A stretch of 64,000 nt of DNA from Polytrichum commune (taxonomy: Eukaryota > Streptophyta > Polytrichopsida > Polytrichales > Polytrichaceae): NCBI GenBank assembly GCA_950295325.1, contig OX485804.1, positions 53,632,001 through 53,696,000 of the forward strand. The letters run 5' to 3'. Shown here piece after piece: positions 1 through 12,302 of the stretch. The position numbers were made by a program, and so were the translations under genes. Under the pieces are notes generated by a model. That model saw nothing but the letters and a program-made list of their open reading frames with translations. It was not told the origin of the DNA and did no database searches. Each line of letters opens with the position of its first letter. Positions within the stretch are counted from its first letter, which is position 1.

Positions 1-57
1 ACCCATTTTGGTGGTGCAACTTACCAAAAGAAGATTTTTTTTGGTTGCACGTGTTGT

Positions 58-330
58 TCAACTTGACAATGGAGTGACCCCCCCGTGGATATGACATACA
101 CTAGATCGTAAAACTACACAAATAAGGTGGTTGGCGAACACGGAGTACAAACATTTGAAGTTGTGATTGTTGTATTGTTGTATCATTGTTTTTGTTGTTG
201 CTATTTGATGTTTTGGTCCCCACAAGTGCAGAATATATTTGCACAAGTGATTTTGTCCAAGTATACTTAAATGTCAATTGTGCATGCTCATTGGTGGTGT
301 CAAGTGTGTGTCCGCAAACAATTTCAAACA
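58..330. repeat. Dispersed repeat, copy 1 (second copy near 9430-9660)
   Basis: A stretch sharing phrases such as ACACTAGATCG, TGGTTGGCGAACA and CAAGTG...CTTAAATGTCA with 9430-9660 in the same order. The two copies are diverged. The short reading frames on the minus strand here have no recognisable family and are treated as chance. The rest of 1-2450 is AT-rich spacer in which I see no gene. Confidence 0.5.
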
Positions 331-2525
331 TAATAGTGGCTTGCTCTTTCTTTGTCATCTAGTCCCAGATTGACAACTCCTAAATAATATGCAAAATTAT
401 GCAAATAATAATCAAGCTTTGGACCTAATTATGTATTTGTGATAAGGGGATTCCACTCAACAAATAAGGATTAAACTGGTGCATTGATTCATAAAAATTC
501 CACATCCTATCGCGTGCCTCATTGATGATTTCTCATTACTTCATAAGGTCATAAGATCTATTATGTCAAATTCTTCCAACCCGTTTCTGAATGTATGTAT
601 TATCCACTTATAAAGCATTCCTCAACATATTACACTCTTCTATGTTTGACAAACACGAATCCCATGTGCTTAAAAACATGGTCCTGTTTTCTTGTCATTC
701 CAAACACCCCATGCATTTTGTTGACATGTGCTACACTAATTGATAGGAAAAAAACGAGGTCCACTTTTTAAGGAAGGGAGAATACTTTGGATTAGCCTCA
801 ATTGTGTGAAGCCCTCCCTCATGATCTGACACTGAAACTGGTTGAGTTTGAAACATAACCGGTTGAAGTTCAAGACTTCAGGAAAGCAATCGATCAATTT
901 AGAGGAATCAATAGAATATACCTCAAATTATTAAAGAAAAATTGGAAGATCACAACATGTAACTAATTGGACTTGGAAACGCTAGGATTTTGACTGATTA
1001 TATATGTACAAAAGTCTCCCCAGACGTTGCCCTTAACCTCCCACGCCCAATTTCCCTCAAATTTGTGTAGAAAATGTGACCTCAATTTTAGCGACTATAG
1101 CTGAAGATTTAAAGTTTTTTTGACAAATCCAGCTGTATAGATGTTTGTTGGTTAGAGGTGACTACTCATAATTCAAAATGTAAATGTTGAAGTTCTATTA
1201 TGTAGGAGATTATAATAGGAATGTCAATAGTAGTCTTGAGGGGTAGCAATTTAGAAATTAAATAAGGGTTGGTTTTTGGATCGAACCTCCACTCAAATCA
1301 TCTCCAAATGACAAAATGCTACCCTTATTTAAAATAAGGGCAATATAACTCCTGAAATCATCTCACAAATCTGGAAATGATTATATTATGATTTTAAGGA
1401 TATGTTTCCCCTAAATGGTGGTTTGTCCAAAAATACTTGAATGTCAATTAAGTCTAAAATTATAACATGTTGAATTCTATCATAGTTTCCTACAATAGGA
1501 TCCCAAGGTGTCAACACATGGGTCACACTGTAAGGTTCCCCAGATAAGAACTAGACCATATGAGAGCAAATAATGGCTCCATAATAATGTATTATAGATT
1601 AATTTTACAAAACTTTAAAATAAGAGTTGAACTGATTATTTATAATAAGAATCAATATAATAAAATTTGATCTTCCATATATACAACTACATAGCCTTTA
1701 TGTCCAACTAACTAAGGTATGCAAACCCATAATGTCCTTGACAAAAAGTGACCCCTACACATCCAAGCAGAAATTAGTGTTGTTCTCAGTCTACATTTGC
1801 AAGCAAGAGTTATTACCTCTAAGACGAATAACCCCAACTTAGACAAAGTAATTAAGGAAAACAAATAAAGAACTAGAAAAGGGACGGGCACAAGTTAGAC
1901 TATCTTCTTTCTATGGTTAGAGTTATGAAATCTTGTCAAATGTCTATCAATGATACAATAACTTTGATATTTGCAAGAAACTGTGTAAACATGAATCTCA
2001 ACAAAGTGGTTTTATTTCATCATCCAAAGACTAATCATGTTGATTGAACAAATCTCATAACGAATATCACAATCAAGCTGCTTGGTATCATAGCATGTTC
2101 ACAGTAGCTCTCAAAAGTCATCAACAACACAAAGAGAAAAATATTTTTAATATTTAAAAATATTTAAAAAAAAATCATAACCTCACTAATTAGATGCTTC
2201 ATGAAACAAACCCTACAATTTGGCGCATCTTGCCTGAGTTTAATTGATTGCAAAAGTCTAGTTGAGCACCAACTATGAAACAAGCGCAACAACTAGGGTC
2301 ACCTCGAACATGGTCTAGTAGCTAGCGCCACCTGAATATATTGTAAATAGGCATGAACATCCTAGCTACTTGATATTGGTTCTGAAAGTCCACCACATGA
2401 AAGGCCTAGGTCATTTCTTGATTCAAAAGTAATGTCAATTGAAATACTGAATAATGGTTGAGGAGGAGGCTTATAAGCCTTTCTTGAAATGCAGGCATGT
2501 GAGACGGCCACGTCACCTCAACCAC

Positions 2526-2547
2526 GTTAGGGTTAGGGTTAGGGTTA
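2526..2547 (+). repeat. Short interstitial telomere-like tract (TTAGGG)3
   Basis: Three consecutive TTAGGG hexamers plus a partial unit. The spacing is six bases, not the seven of the usual plant TTTAGGG repeat. It lies in anonymous spacer, not next to a recognisable gene start. So short a tract can arise by chance or by repair. Confidence 0.6.
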
Positions 2548-2549
2548 TT

Positions 2550-4027
2550 CATTGCACAATAAATTGTTACTTCAAATACATTCGATCAACAAAAACAACG
2601 ATATACATATGTATACTTTGTGACCAATCTAGGTGATTCGAATACTATTTCCAAATCTCATACTTGCAAAGTTTGGGCCTTCAAGTAATTTTGTGGCAAC
2701 ATCACATGTCTACCTCTACAAATGTTGGTGATCTTTTGCGGGTGCAAGGAATTTTTATATCTGAAAGTTGTGTTGTTAGTCTTTGCACATTTTTATGATA
2801 AAGAACTGAACAATGAACAATCACAAGAAAGCAGTGATCAATTTCGGTCGAAGTCACATGTTTTGATGAGATGCGAGATTGAAGAAACATCAAAGAAGTT
2901 GCTACAAGAATAAAACCATGAACCCTTAATGCCTACTGATTTGTATACAAAATATGTTGCATTTGCACCCTCTTACTCTTTGCCACCACTTTATTTTCTT
3001 TCTTAAACCTAGTTTCCTTAAACCTCCTAAACCCTTTACTATAAGCATTTCACCAAATTTCATAATTAAAAATCTTTAAATAGGTTGAATCCAATAAGAT
3101 TATGGCTTTGACTTTTTTTTTTATACCATTTTTGAAGGTCTAGGCTTGAATAAATGAATTCAACGCATTTCAATTTGTTTACTTATGTTTTTAATTTTCA
3201 TTATAGATAATTTTCATGCACAAAAATATTGTCTTTATAATATATCTTTGCGTTTTTATTTTAAACCATTCAAAGTACAACGTTTTAAAATTTTGAATCT
3301 AAGACTCAGAATGAATTGATACGAAGGTGCACTTAGGTTCCCTTGGGGAGGTCACTTGCAAAAATTGTAGAAACAACGTGCGATAAAAAATTTTAAAAAA
3401 AAGGTCTAATATATTCATTGTAGATAAATTTTGCAAAAAAATGTACATATAATATTGGGGGTTTAAAAATAGTGAAACATCTTTACATGTAAAATACCAT
3501 CACATATAATGGCCTCTTTTATCTAATGAGTACATGTAAAATAACATGGAAAGAAATACTAGGGGTAGCAGGTCTAGGGTAGGGTGTATGCTAGTGGATG
3601 AAAAGAGGTAATTCTTTGTTGAAAAAACTTGGATTGTTTACAAACTAGTTGGCTTGAATGTTACTAAACCAACGTATCCAATGTGGAGTTAATGTTCTCT
3701 ACCTACGTGCCGGGAGGGAAACTTTTAGCGCATTGTTTGAATTGCAATCTTCTTTCTAATTTTCTTCTGCAGTATAAGTAAAATAAGGTATTTTAAGATG
3801 ATTCCCCCAAATTTTTATAAATACCATTAGGGTGTGTTAAAATACAAGCATCTACCTTTATTTTGAAAAATACTATACCTTATAATTTTTTTGCAAGGTA
3901 ATTAGCCCCCTGATAAATAGGTCCTCAACGCACGTGTATGCACTAAGTCTAAGGCTGAAATGCATTGATATTGAGGTACACCTAGGTTCTAATTTTGAAA
4001 TAATGAATTGATTATTAAACACATAGG
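2550..4027. other. AT-rich intergenic spacer
   Basis: No gene seen. The phrase GGTGCACYTAGGTTC, or a close variant, recurs near 3335, 3975 and 4520, each time after a similar AT-rich lead-in, so it is probably a piece of a dispersed repeat. Confidence 0.5.
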
Positions 4028-5845
4028 TGTTGGGTTTCAGTTTTTATTGGCGGCTCTATCTGTAGGACGGAGACTATGCATCAAGTTTTATGTTTCAAGA
4101 GCAAATTTCCTAACCACTTTGCGTTCACACTTGGACGTTACATGTTCCTATTATTTTTGGTCTAGTCTATTTAAGGTGGATGATGAAAGTTTGCATACCT
4201 TGGACAACTAACCAACTACTTCATTTATTAGTTCACTAGTTGCCTTTCGTAACTATAGTTGTTCACGATTTGAACTGCCAAAAAATGTAGTTAACTATAG
4301 TTATATACATCTAGTTTACTATAGTTGTTCCCTAAAATGTATTGAAAAAAATATGATTGGTTATGGTTTGTTATAGATATAGTAAATAGTCATGGACTGG
4401 CATGAGCAAAGTATACAACTACACTTGTAGTCTTTCATAAGAAAGGACAAAGCCTCACAGTTCTACCGTTTCCTTGTTTCACACCTAGATAGATTCAGGG
4501 CTCAATATGAATTCATACCAAGGTGCACCTAGGTTTCATTTGATATCTGAAAGCTCCAAATGGACCTTAAGTTTATAGGGTTTGTTGCCTCTTAAGTTTC
4601 AAATGAATACTATAACATTATGAAAGCTCCTTATAAAGCACTTTATAAAGAAATTATAAATAATATTTTAAGGCATATCCATATCCTAAGACATATCCAT
4701 ATGAGAAAAAAAACCTGAAACATTTAGGAGCCAAAGTGAAAAACAAAGCTTAAATAAATGCACATGTCAGGCTTGTAGATTTTGATAGAACAAATTTCAA
4801 GGATATGAAAAGAAAAGGTTGTATGCTTGTATTTTATTCCCATATTATCCTTATATAATAATATAATACAAAAATAATATAAGATCTTATTATGATTATT
4901 AATAGATGAAAAAAAACCACCAGGGTCTGGACGAGGACCCCTATAATATAAGAGTATCTTACTATATGGCATTTAACCATTATATTTCATATTAGAACTT
5001 ATATGTTTAAATAAATTATGATACCATTGGATTCATATTGATTGTCAACATACAAAAATTCTAAGTTAATAATCATATTGATACCATTATACGGTGACAT
5101 GTATTGTAATAAGCTTGCATTATAATCCCAGGTGTTGCCAGTCCGGGATAGGTTTGTTTGGTAGGATCCTCCGATAGAAGGTGCAAACTTGATTATGATA
5201 ATATTATAGCAATCATTTTTATTATATTTTCACTATTCAATAGTGGATTATATAGATTTAGCACCAAGAAATTTCATCATATTTTAAAAGCATAAGATTT
5301 GAGTAATCACCAAGTATTCACAAATCTCCTTTGAAATTTTAGTAAACTAGAAGTTTATCAACAAATGTGCTTGTAGAACAAGAAAACGGTAGAACCATGA
5401 GACTCTGTTCTTTATTATGAAAAACTACAATTGTAGTTGTCCACTTTGCTCATGCCAATTCATGGCTATTCACTATACCAAACCTTTCTTGGATTTTGTG
5501 CACCTTCTTCTCAAATACGGGTCAAGGATTGAAGCTACTCATTTATCACCCGAAATTTTTAAAATAAATAATCAAGAACTACCAAAATAACTATAGTTAA
5601 CTAGATTTCTTTCAATGCATTTTAGGGAGCACTTATATATATAGATAGACAGATAAATAGATAGATAGATATATAAACTAGAGATAACATCCACATTAAA
5701 TACAGTGGACAAAAAAGAACAAGAACAAGAAACGTCCAAGTGTGAACACAAAGTGGTTAGGAAATTTGCTCTTGAAACGAAGAAGTTGATGCATAGTCTC
5801 TGTCCTACAGACAGAGCCAATAAAGCAACCAAAATGTCCAAATTT
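4028..5845. mobile_element. Element or repeat pair with ~450 bp inverted arms
   Basis: Left arm about 4028-4480 and right arm about 5385-5845 are inverted copies of each other. Matching landmarks are the stretch around CTATCTGTAGGACGGAG, the phrase AGCAAATTTCCTAACCACTTTG, the ACTATAGTT-rich part, and TCTACCGTTT at the inner ends. About 900 bp of AT-rich DNA separates the arms. The right arm also carries a GATA-type microsatellite (about 5641-5675). Both arms keep a similar open frame (protein phrase SRANFLTTL), but nothing in it is a known domain. It could be one foldback transposon or two copies of a dispersed repeat inserted head to head. No target-site duplication was found. Confidence 0.6.
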
Positions 5846-5849
5846 TGAA

Positions 5850-6340
5850 ATTATGTCCAAATTTAATTAAATGTGAGTTCAAGGTTTCACACTAAACTTA
5901 GTTATGTTGGAGGAACCACTAATATAATAGGCAATCCATCCATGCAAGTGCATTGTGGGGAGAAAAAGACACTCTGCAAGACAATAGCCGAGCATAGGTA
6001 TCCGTGCTCCCCATATTGCATTCCCCCAAATACATTACTGAACGTAAAGACCCATAGACGAATTTCAACAGTTATGATTAGTTGCAAAAACGTATTGCAC
6101 TCCAAAATACATGAAATGCCATACACGAAGTATGGCTATGTCATATTACAAACGGAAATTCGGCCTGCGTCTTTACGTATAAGGAAAATCTAAGTCTCAA
6201 ATCCATCAGGACTAAAGCCCCCAACATGGCAAAGTAGCCGTTTCACACACCTTAACCTTAACGGAGGTTTTGAGGCTGGTCATGGAACTGCAGCTCCTTC
6301 CATTCCAACTGATTGTCGACACTGGTGAGTAATAAAGTCC
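5850..6340. other. Intergenic spacer before the RRM array
   Basis: An open frame at 5873-6193 (plus) has no recognisable domain and an open antisense partner. I see no other gene. Confidence 0.4.
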
Positions 6341-7261
6341 GCGACAAATCTCATCGTGTCTTCGCTACTCCCATTCTTAATCCTTGTGCTCTCGAAAATT
6401 TCATGCGAATCATACATGACCAGCAATCTACGTCTTAAACTACAGTTTGCTAGCCTCATGCTTTGCTTGATAGACGGCAGTGGAAACGATCCATTCGCAT
6501 TACGCTAAGCTGCAGCAAAACCCAAGAGAAAACTAGAGACCAGGTCATGAATCGGGCGCCTCGATAATCATAGGTATTTCTCACAGACTTGGCATTCTGA
6601 GGTTGGCAGTTGTGGATCACGGATTCGAACTCTCTCGCGAGTCCTAATTAATTGACGTCGACCAAGCAGCACTCTCCACATCAGGTGACATATTCTTCGA
6701 TCTGCAGGACCTCTTTGATGTACCGCGATGTTGCAAGTATCATCGATCTCATTCTGCGTCGTAATTCACAACTATGTCGATAATCAAACAACGCGTCGTC
6801 GAATGTTTCCTTTTCATTATTTCTCTTGCTTCCCTTTTCACACGCTAGCTCCTAAGCTACTGTATGTGGCAGAGAACTTCGGGAGAGGTTCTTGCTTTAA
6901 CCTGTAAGGATCTAGCAGTTGTTTCCTGAATCTGTTCGACTCCTTCGTCTATGCAGTAATACAGCTTCCATCAACTGATCATCCCGATCTGATACATAGT
7001 ACGTCATTTCAAGTAAAGAGAGTACCAGGCTTTTGTTGAGGTCTGCACAGAATCGAGGCAGCTCTCAACAAGAAACTGCGAGCATCCCCTGCATCCCTGG
7101 GCCGCGCACGACACCATCTGTCTACTTTCATCAGGTTCAACTTTGCTCATTGCTTTTCCTGGATGCAAATAGCTACGTGATTAAGCTACATGAGGTCAAC
7201 AGTAGTTCTTGATAATGAGCTGTGCGATCTTTCTTGACCCTCAACATGAATGATATCTTGA

Positions 7262-7626
7262 AACCCAGGTGGCAACCCTCACTTTCAGAACAGTTGCTTC
7301 CAAATCACTTCTGATACTTGTAATGATTTCATAATTTGTGCTTTCAAAACTGTCAAGAAGAGAACATGCTCGGAAAGAGGGCATTGACAAGAATCTGTTG
7401 GTGCGATTGCTGTATGAATTAGTAAGGATTTTGCATTTTCAACTGCCAGATTTAGAACTAATCACAAACAATTCTCTAAACCAGGGGTCACCATCCAGAG
7501 CCCCTAGGTTTTAAATTTCACTTCTAGGAAAATTCATAAAATTTCTTAGGAATGGTTTCGCAGCTTGAATTCGAAGTTGTCAAGACGATGACCCCTGCGA
7601 GTGCTACAGATAGATGCCAGCCCGTC
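7262..7626. mobile_element. Insertion of ~365 bp in RRM unit 1, family unknown
   Basis: Unit 2 reads continuously from ATGATATCTTGA into ATGAAG (near 11470-11490). In unit 1 this sequence is interrupted, and TCTTGA occurs on both sides (7256-7261 and 7627-7632), as expected of a target-site duplication. I see no convincing terminal inverted repeats, so the type of element is unknown. Confidence 0.5.
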
Positions 7627-7766
7627 TCTTGAATGAAGAAGTCGTCATGACATTCAGAAAGTGAGGGATGTTCTTGTGGACTAATTTTTGGAATACCATG
7701 CCCATTCGAGCCCTAACAAAAATATTGAATATCAATTATGAAGCAGAGTAAGAACATTCATCCCCA

Positions 7767-8396
7767 ATGGCCGCCGCATCTTCATCCGAAAACAAGCGTA
7801 CTGCCCGGGCGTTCGTCCGAAACCTGTCGCCTTCGACAACAAGTGAGATGCTGCTGGCGCATTTCTCGAGGTACAATTCGGACATCTTCGACGCAAAGGT
7901 GTTCCGAGACCCAAGAACAGGAGCGCCGTCTGGTTGTGGCATGCTCATATTTCCCGCCAATCATGAAGATGATGTAATGGCCGTCCTGAACACCAAGAGG
8001 TTTTGTTTCCTGGACAGCGTCGAAGTCGAGGTTGTTCCTTTCCTGTCCAAGGAGGAGCAGGAACGGGTCGATGCGGATGTGGCGAGCGCTGGTGTGCCGG
8101 AAACATAGACGATCACGCAGTGTCCAGAGATACGCCGTTCGTGGGCAACATCCGTCGTACCAACATCAAGAAGGATGTTTTGGTGACATACTTTCAGTAA
8201 GTTCGGCAAAGTCCTGGACGCCAGCATCCCAGCGATCCACGGTCAATACGGATTCATCACCTTCGATTGTGAGGAATCCCTAGAGGAAGCTCTCTTGTCG
8301 TATTCTGAAGATGACGAGGAGAACGAAGAAGCAACTCACGAGATTGAGGGAGTTAAGGTGCGGGTAGAACAAGCGAAGAAATTGAACCCTAAGTAA
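7767..8396 (+). pseudogene. Broken two-RRM RNA-binding protein gene (array copy 1)
   Basis: A decayed paralogue of the intact gene at 11643-12302. It starts at an equivalent ATG, and RRM1 is readable with RNP2-like RAFVRNL and RNP1-like SGCGMLIF. After residue 113 a stop codon (8106-8108) lies next to a small deletion in the linker between the two RRMs. RRM2 is still visible downstream (FVGNI-like), but an inserted T and a C-to-A change near 8195-8202 turn the expected TTCAGTCAGTTC into TTTCAGTAAGTTC, which shifts the frame and adds a stop. The tail returns to a readable frame resembling EALLSYSEDDEENEE and ends at TAA 8394-8396, matching the intact C-terminus. A truncated one-RRM product of 113 residues is conceivable, but nothing supports its use. 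Confidence 0.85.
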
Positions 8397-8789
8397 GCCA
8401 CAAAAACTGTAGTACTTGTGCATTCTTATATTTTTCTACTTGGTTCTGCCAAATGACAGACAGTACAGACTTATTTGATCGTGCGACTTCGGCACTCGAC
8501 TACAATATACTGGGTTAGTCCTATGTCATGTGTTCCAGAATGTGTTCCAGAAGGTCATCAATATCTGTTGGCCTCACGTAAGCATCATTTGCCGAATAGG
8601 TCAATTAGCAAAGGGTGGTGCATTTAGGATAGTTAGATTGTTGACATGAGCACAAGTCACATCATCAATTGCGTGTTCCTGTAGATAGTCGTTCTACATA
8701 GATGGTCGTTTCCAGAATCTTATTTATGAATGCTACTTCGAAACAAGCTTCCCGCCACAATTGAGAGGATATAACCTATAGCAGTTGTG

Positions 8790-10185
8790 ACTTCATCAAA
8801 GTATCTTTGAATTTGTATCATTTTTCATCCAAATTGTAGTTCATAAGTGATTTTTCTAATCCTTGGTAATCTCTCATTTCTTTCAAAATTATATATAGAT
8901 CTATACGTGCTCGTCAAACCAAAAAAAGTCAACCACAGAATAACATCACAGATGTATAAAATCTATTCTCAATAGAAATGAAAGACGCAATGGACGCCCA
9001 CATTAATTCTATTGGAAAAAGGTCAACCTCCATGCTGCAGTTTGGGATGTGAGGAGCCGGAGGAATGAACATATGTGTAGGATAATGCTCCAGTCCGAAT
9101 GACCTTTCACATGTAAATAACTCCCAAGGCTCCGAAAGGGTTCTTCCAAGTGCAATGCACTAGGATTGGACCGGGTTCATAACACCACATAAATGCATGG
9201 CTATGGTGCTTTGAACACTTTATATACTTAAATGCCTCAAGTGGAGGGCTTCTTGATGTGTAAGAGCATTGAAACCAAGGGCAAGAGCCTAAGGCCTCAG
9301 TGACCTTACACACCAAAAAAACCTAACAAAAGAGGCATTCTATTGCATAATAGACTGTTGATTCATTTCCTACTCAAATTGTTTTCACTACTCATTGCAT
9401 TTCACCATTAACTAGGATTGAAGTACATTTGGATTTATGGATGAATTTTGGACAATTTGAACCATCAATATGACGTACACTAGATCGCAAAATCACATAA
9501 ATATGATGGTTGGCGAACATGGGATACAACACATTCAAAGTTGTGTTGTTGCTTTTGTTATTGTCATGTGATGTTTTTTCCCCCCACAAGTGTACATCCC
9601 TTTCTTCTTTGTAACAAGTGGTTTATTCAAACATGCTTAAATGTCAGTTTATTGGAATTACACTATGCATGGACCAGTCCATTCCTCACAATACAATTGC
9701 ATTGGCACTCTTAGAGGTGATTTATACGGCATAAGCACAATATTGACATTAATGATTTAAATCATTCTAAAAAAGAACAAAACAAAACAAAAAAATGTCA
9801 AGGGTTCTTTTTTCACTAGAGTGGCAAACATGCATTATGATGTCCAACCTATCTATAAGACAAGCCTCTAGACTTTATGTCATGGGAGTCCATCTCTCAT
9901 TGCATTATCAACTACATAAGCAGTGAGAGGAATATGGATGAATTATCCTTATTATCCTACAGCTCATCATCCACCTACTAGAGCCAATTATCAATCATAA
10001 CCAAGCAGCTCATGAATAAATTATGAAAATTGTGAATGATATTGCACCACCATGGATGAAAAAGTGTGAGAAATTCTGATGACCCTTCTGCTCTTGTGTG
10101 AGTGATTGGTTATTGCAAAGGAATCTCAACACTAATGAAGACCTAAGTTGGCATGACTCCCCCGAGCTGGTCTCATTCTCATTCT
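8790..10185. other. Spacer between RRM tandem units
   Basis: No gene seen. It contains the second copy of the window-start repeat (about 9430-9660). AT-rich. Confidence 0.5.
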
Positions 10186-11588
10186 CATTCTCACCGTGTC
10201 TTCACCACTCCCTCTCTTAATGCTGTGCTCTCGAGAATTTCATGCGAATCATTCTCAAACAGCAATCTCCCTTGAAAACTACGCTTCGCTTGCCTCGTGT
10301 TTCACATAGGTGATTGCAGTTAACTTCCATAATACGCATTACGGTTTGCTCAAAGACTCAAGAACCAAGTAGGAAACAGCGGATTGGTCGGCCACCTTGT
10401 TGATTGTAGGTGTTTCTCACAAAACTTTCACGTACATTGCAATCGAATTGACTTTAGTGTATTTCCAAATACAATCATCTAAAAGAAAGTAGAAACACTT
10501 ACATTAAATTCATACACGGCGATGTAGTACACATATATGAGCGGGACGAGGGAAAACTCCCTTCAAGAGCGTCTTCAGATTTCCAGTGGAATTTGAGTCT
10601 AATTCCACACTGTCGAGGACATGGTGCACATTTCCTCCGATTGAGAGGCTGCCGAGACTGCCGAGACTAATGAATAAGTCTAACTCCAGCTGGCAGTCTA
10701 TTAAGAGCGATTGTACCTCGGGAGAAGATGGGATATTGGTCGTGGGAGTCTCGAGAGACATGTTGCTTGAGCTCGAGTACTATAAGAACGCCCACTTCAG
10801 GGCTATTATTATCTTTCTGAAGTGCAAATTGTGCATTCGACTTCCTTACAAGTGCTCCGCTTCGATCGATCACATAGCATCATCAGGTATTAGACTCTCA
10901 GTACCTCTTCGATGTTTGTTGTTGCACGCATTGTACTGATCACACGGAATGTCATCTCATAATTTGCGTCTTATAATCTCTCATCGATGATTGAAAAGCG
11001 GGTTGAATGTTAGTGCCTTTGGCGCGTTTGTCTTGCCTCTCTCTTGATACCTAGTTCATCTGAAGCTACTTCTATGAGTTGCGGAGAATTTCGGGAGAAT
11101 TCCTTGCTTTAACTTAAAGATATAGAAGTTCAGTTCCGAATGTGTTCAGCTCGGCTTTAAAATTCCCTAAATGCAATTGGAAGGCTAGTTAATCAAAACT
11201 CCGGATCTGATCCAGTCCATACACCATATCACTTGCATAGAACACCAGGCGCTTGTTGAGCTCTGTGCATCATCGACCCAGATTCGACCAAGAATACTGC
11301 GCACATTCTGCTCAAATCCTTTCTCGCAAAAGTATCAGACTTTCAGGTTCACTTCTCCTCATTTCTTGCTGGGATGCAAGTCTAAGGACTTTGAATAACA
11401 TGATTAAAACTACATGGTTTCAGGAGTAGCAATTGTAAATGAGCTGTGCAATCTTTGTTGGTCGTCCTTATGAATGATATCTTGAATGAAGGAGCTGCCA
11501 TGACATTTGGAATTGTTTCATTTTCCTGCGGACTTTAATTCTGCACTACAACGCCAGTTTAATCCCTGCTTTTCAAGAATGGCAAGGC

Positions 11589-11597
11589 AAACCCTAA
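11589..11597 (+). promoter_or_regulatory. Telo-box upstream of the intact RRM gene
   Basis: AAACCCTAA lies about 45 bases before the ATG. In broken copy 1 the equivalent position (7708-7717) reads GAGCCCTAAC, so the motif has lost bases there. Telo-boxes are common near the start of plant genes for translation and RNA-handling proteins; function here is inferred from position only. Confidence 0.5.
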
Positions 11598-11642
11598 CAA
11601 AATCTATAATATCACAACGAAGCAGAGGATAAATCCTCCACA

Positions 11643-12302
11643 ATGGCCACCGCGTCTTCTTCCAACTACACCACTTCCCTGGCGTTCATCCGAAACCTGC
11701 CGCCCTCGACAACAAGTGAGACGCTGCTGGCGTACTTCAATATGAGGTATCAATCGAGCATCATCGACGCAAAGGTGTTCCGAGACCCTAGAACAGGAGC
11801 GCCATCTGGTTGTGGCATGCTCACTTTCCTCACCAGTCATGAAGATGCAATGTCTTTTCTCAACACCAAAAGGTTCTGTATCCTGGACGGCGTCCAAGTC
11901 GACGTCGTTCGTTTCCTGTCGAAGGAGGAGCAGGAACTGGTCGACGCTCACGTGGCGGGTGCTAATGACAGCCACCTACGATTAATCCGCCCACGTCGCC
12001 GGATTGTAGATGACCGCGTCATGTCAAGGTGTATGCTGTTCGTGGGCAACCTGCGTCCCAAGATCACTCGGGATGTCTTAGTGACATACTTCAGTCAGTT
12101 CGGCAAGGTCGTGCGGGCAGTCACAAAATGTAAACGATCGGGCCACGGCTATTTCGGATTCGTCACCTTCGCTTCTGAGGAATCCCTAGACGCAGCTCTC
12201 TTGCTGGATTCCGAAGACGACGAGCAGAACGAAGAAGCACTTCACGAGATTCTGGGGGTTAAAGTCCAGGCAAGACGAGCTAAGAAATTGAGCCCCAAGT
12301 AG
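11643..12302 (+). CDS. Two-RRM RNA-binding protein, Musashi/hnRNP A-B-like
   Basis: A single-exon gene of 219 residues. RRM1 spans about residues 12-92, with RNP2-like LAFIRNL (13-19) and RNP1-like SGCGMLTF (55-62). RNP1 lacks the aromatic residues usual at its second and third contact positions, so RRM1 may bind RNA weakly. RRM2 spans about 130-215, with MLFVGNL (131-137) and GYFGFVTF (169-176), which look fully competent. A basic linker (RPRRR, 116-120) joins the domains, and an acidic stretch (EDDEQNEE, 191-198) sits in RRM2 before its last strand. Order and length resemble plant hnRNP/Musashi-like proteins without the glycine-rich tail; the exact orthologue is unknown. Expected role is binding RNA in nucleus or cytoplasm. 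Coding GC is clearly higher than in the flanks. The start is the first ATG after the telo-box. A broken copy lies 3.9 kb upstream and a fragment 0.5 kb downstream. Confidence 0.85.
   Translation: MATASSSNYTTSLAFIRNLPPSTTSETLLAYFNMRYQSSIIDAKVFRDPRTGAPSGCGMLTFLTSHEDAMSFLNTKRFCILDGVQVDVVRFLSKEEQELVDAHVAGANDSHLRLIRPRRRIVDDRVMSRCMLFVGNLRPKITRDVLVTYFSQFGKVVRAVTKCKRSGHGYFGFVTFASEESLDAALLLDSEDDEQNEEALHEILGVKVQARRAKKLSPK

Larger units (their letters stand above)
6345..8790 (+). repeat. Tandem unit 1 of the RRM gene array
   Basis: This unit matches 10190-12690 in the same orientation. Shared landmarks are the upstream phrase GAATTTCATGCGAATCAT (or a variant), the phrase GAGAAYTTCGGGAGA about 0.5-0.9 kb before the start codon, the coding region, and the downstream phrase CTATAGCAGTTGT. 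The copies differ by large indels. Unit 1 has about 365 bp at 7262-7626 that unit 2 lacks; unit 2 has extra DNA at about 10440-10865. Confidence 0.75.

Noticed and set aside
2080-2100. TGGTATCATAGC, close to a plant LTR-retrotransposon primer-binding site
   Set aside because: One mismatch to the initiator-Met site, no CA-ending LTR before it, no polypurine tract, no gag/pol reading, and no second LTR in reach.
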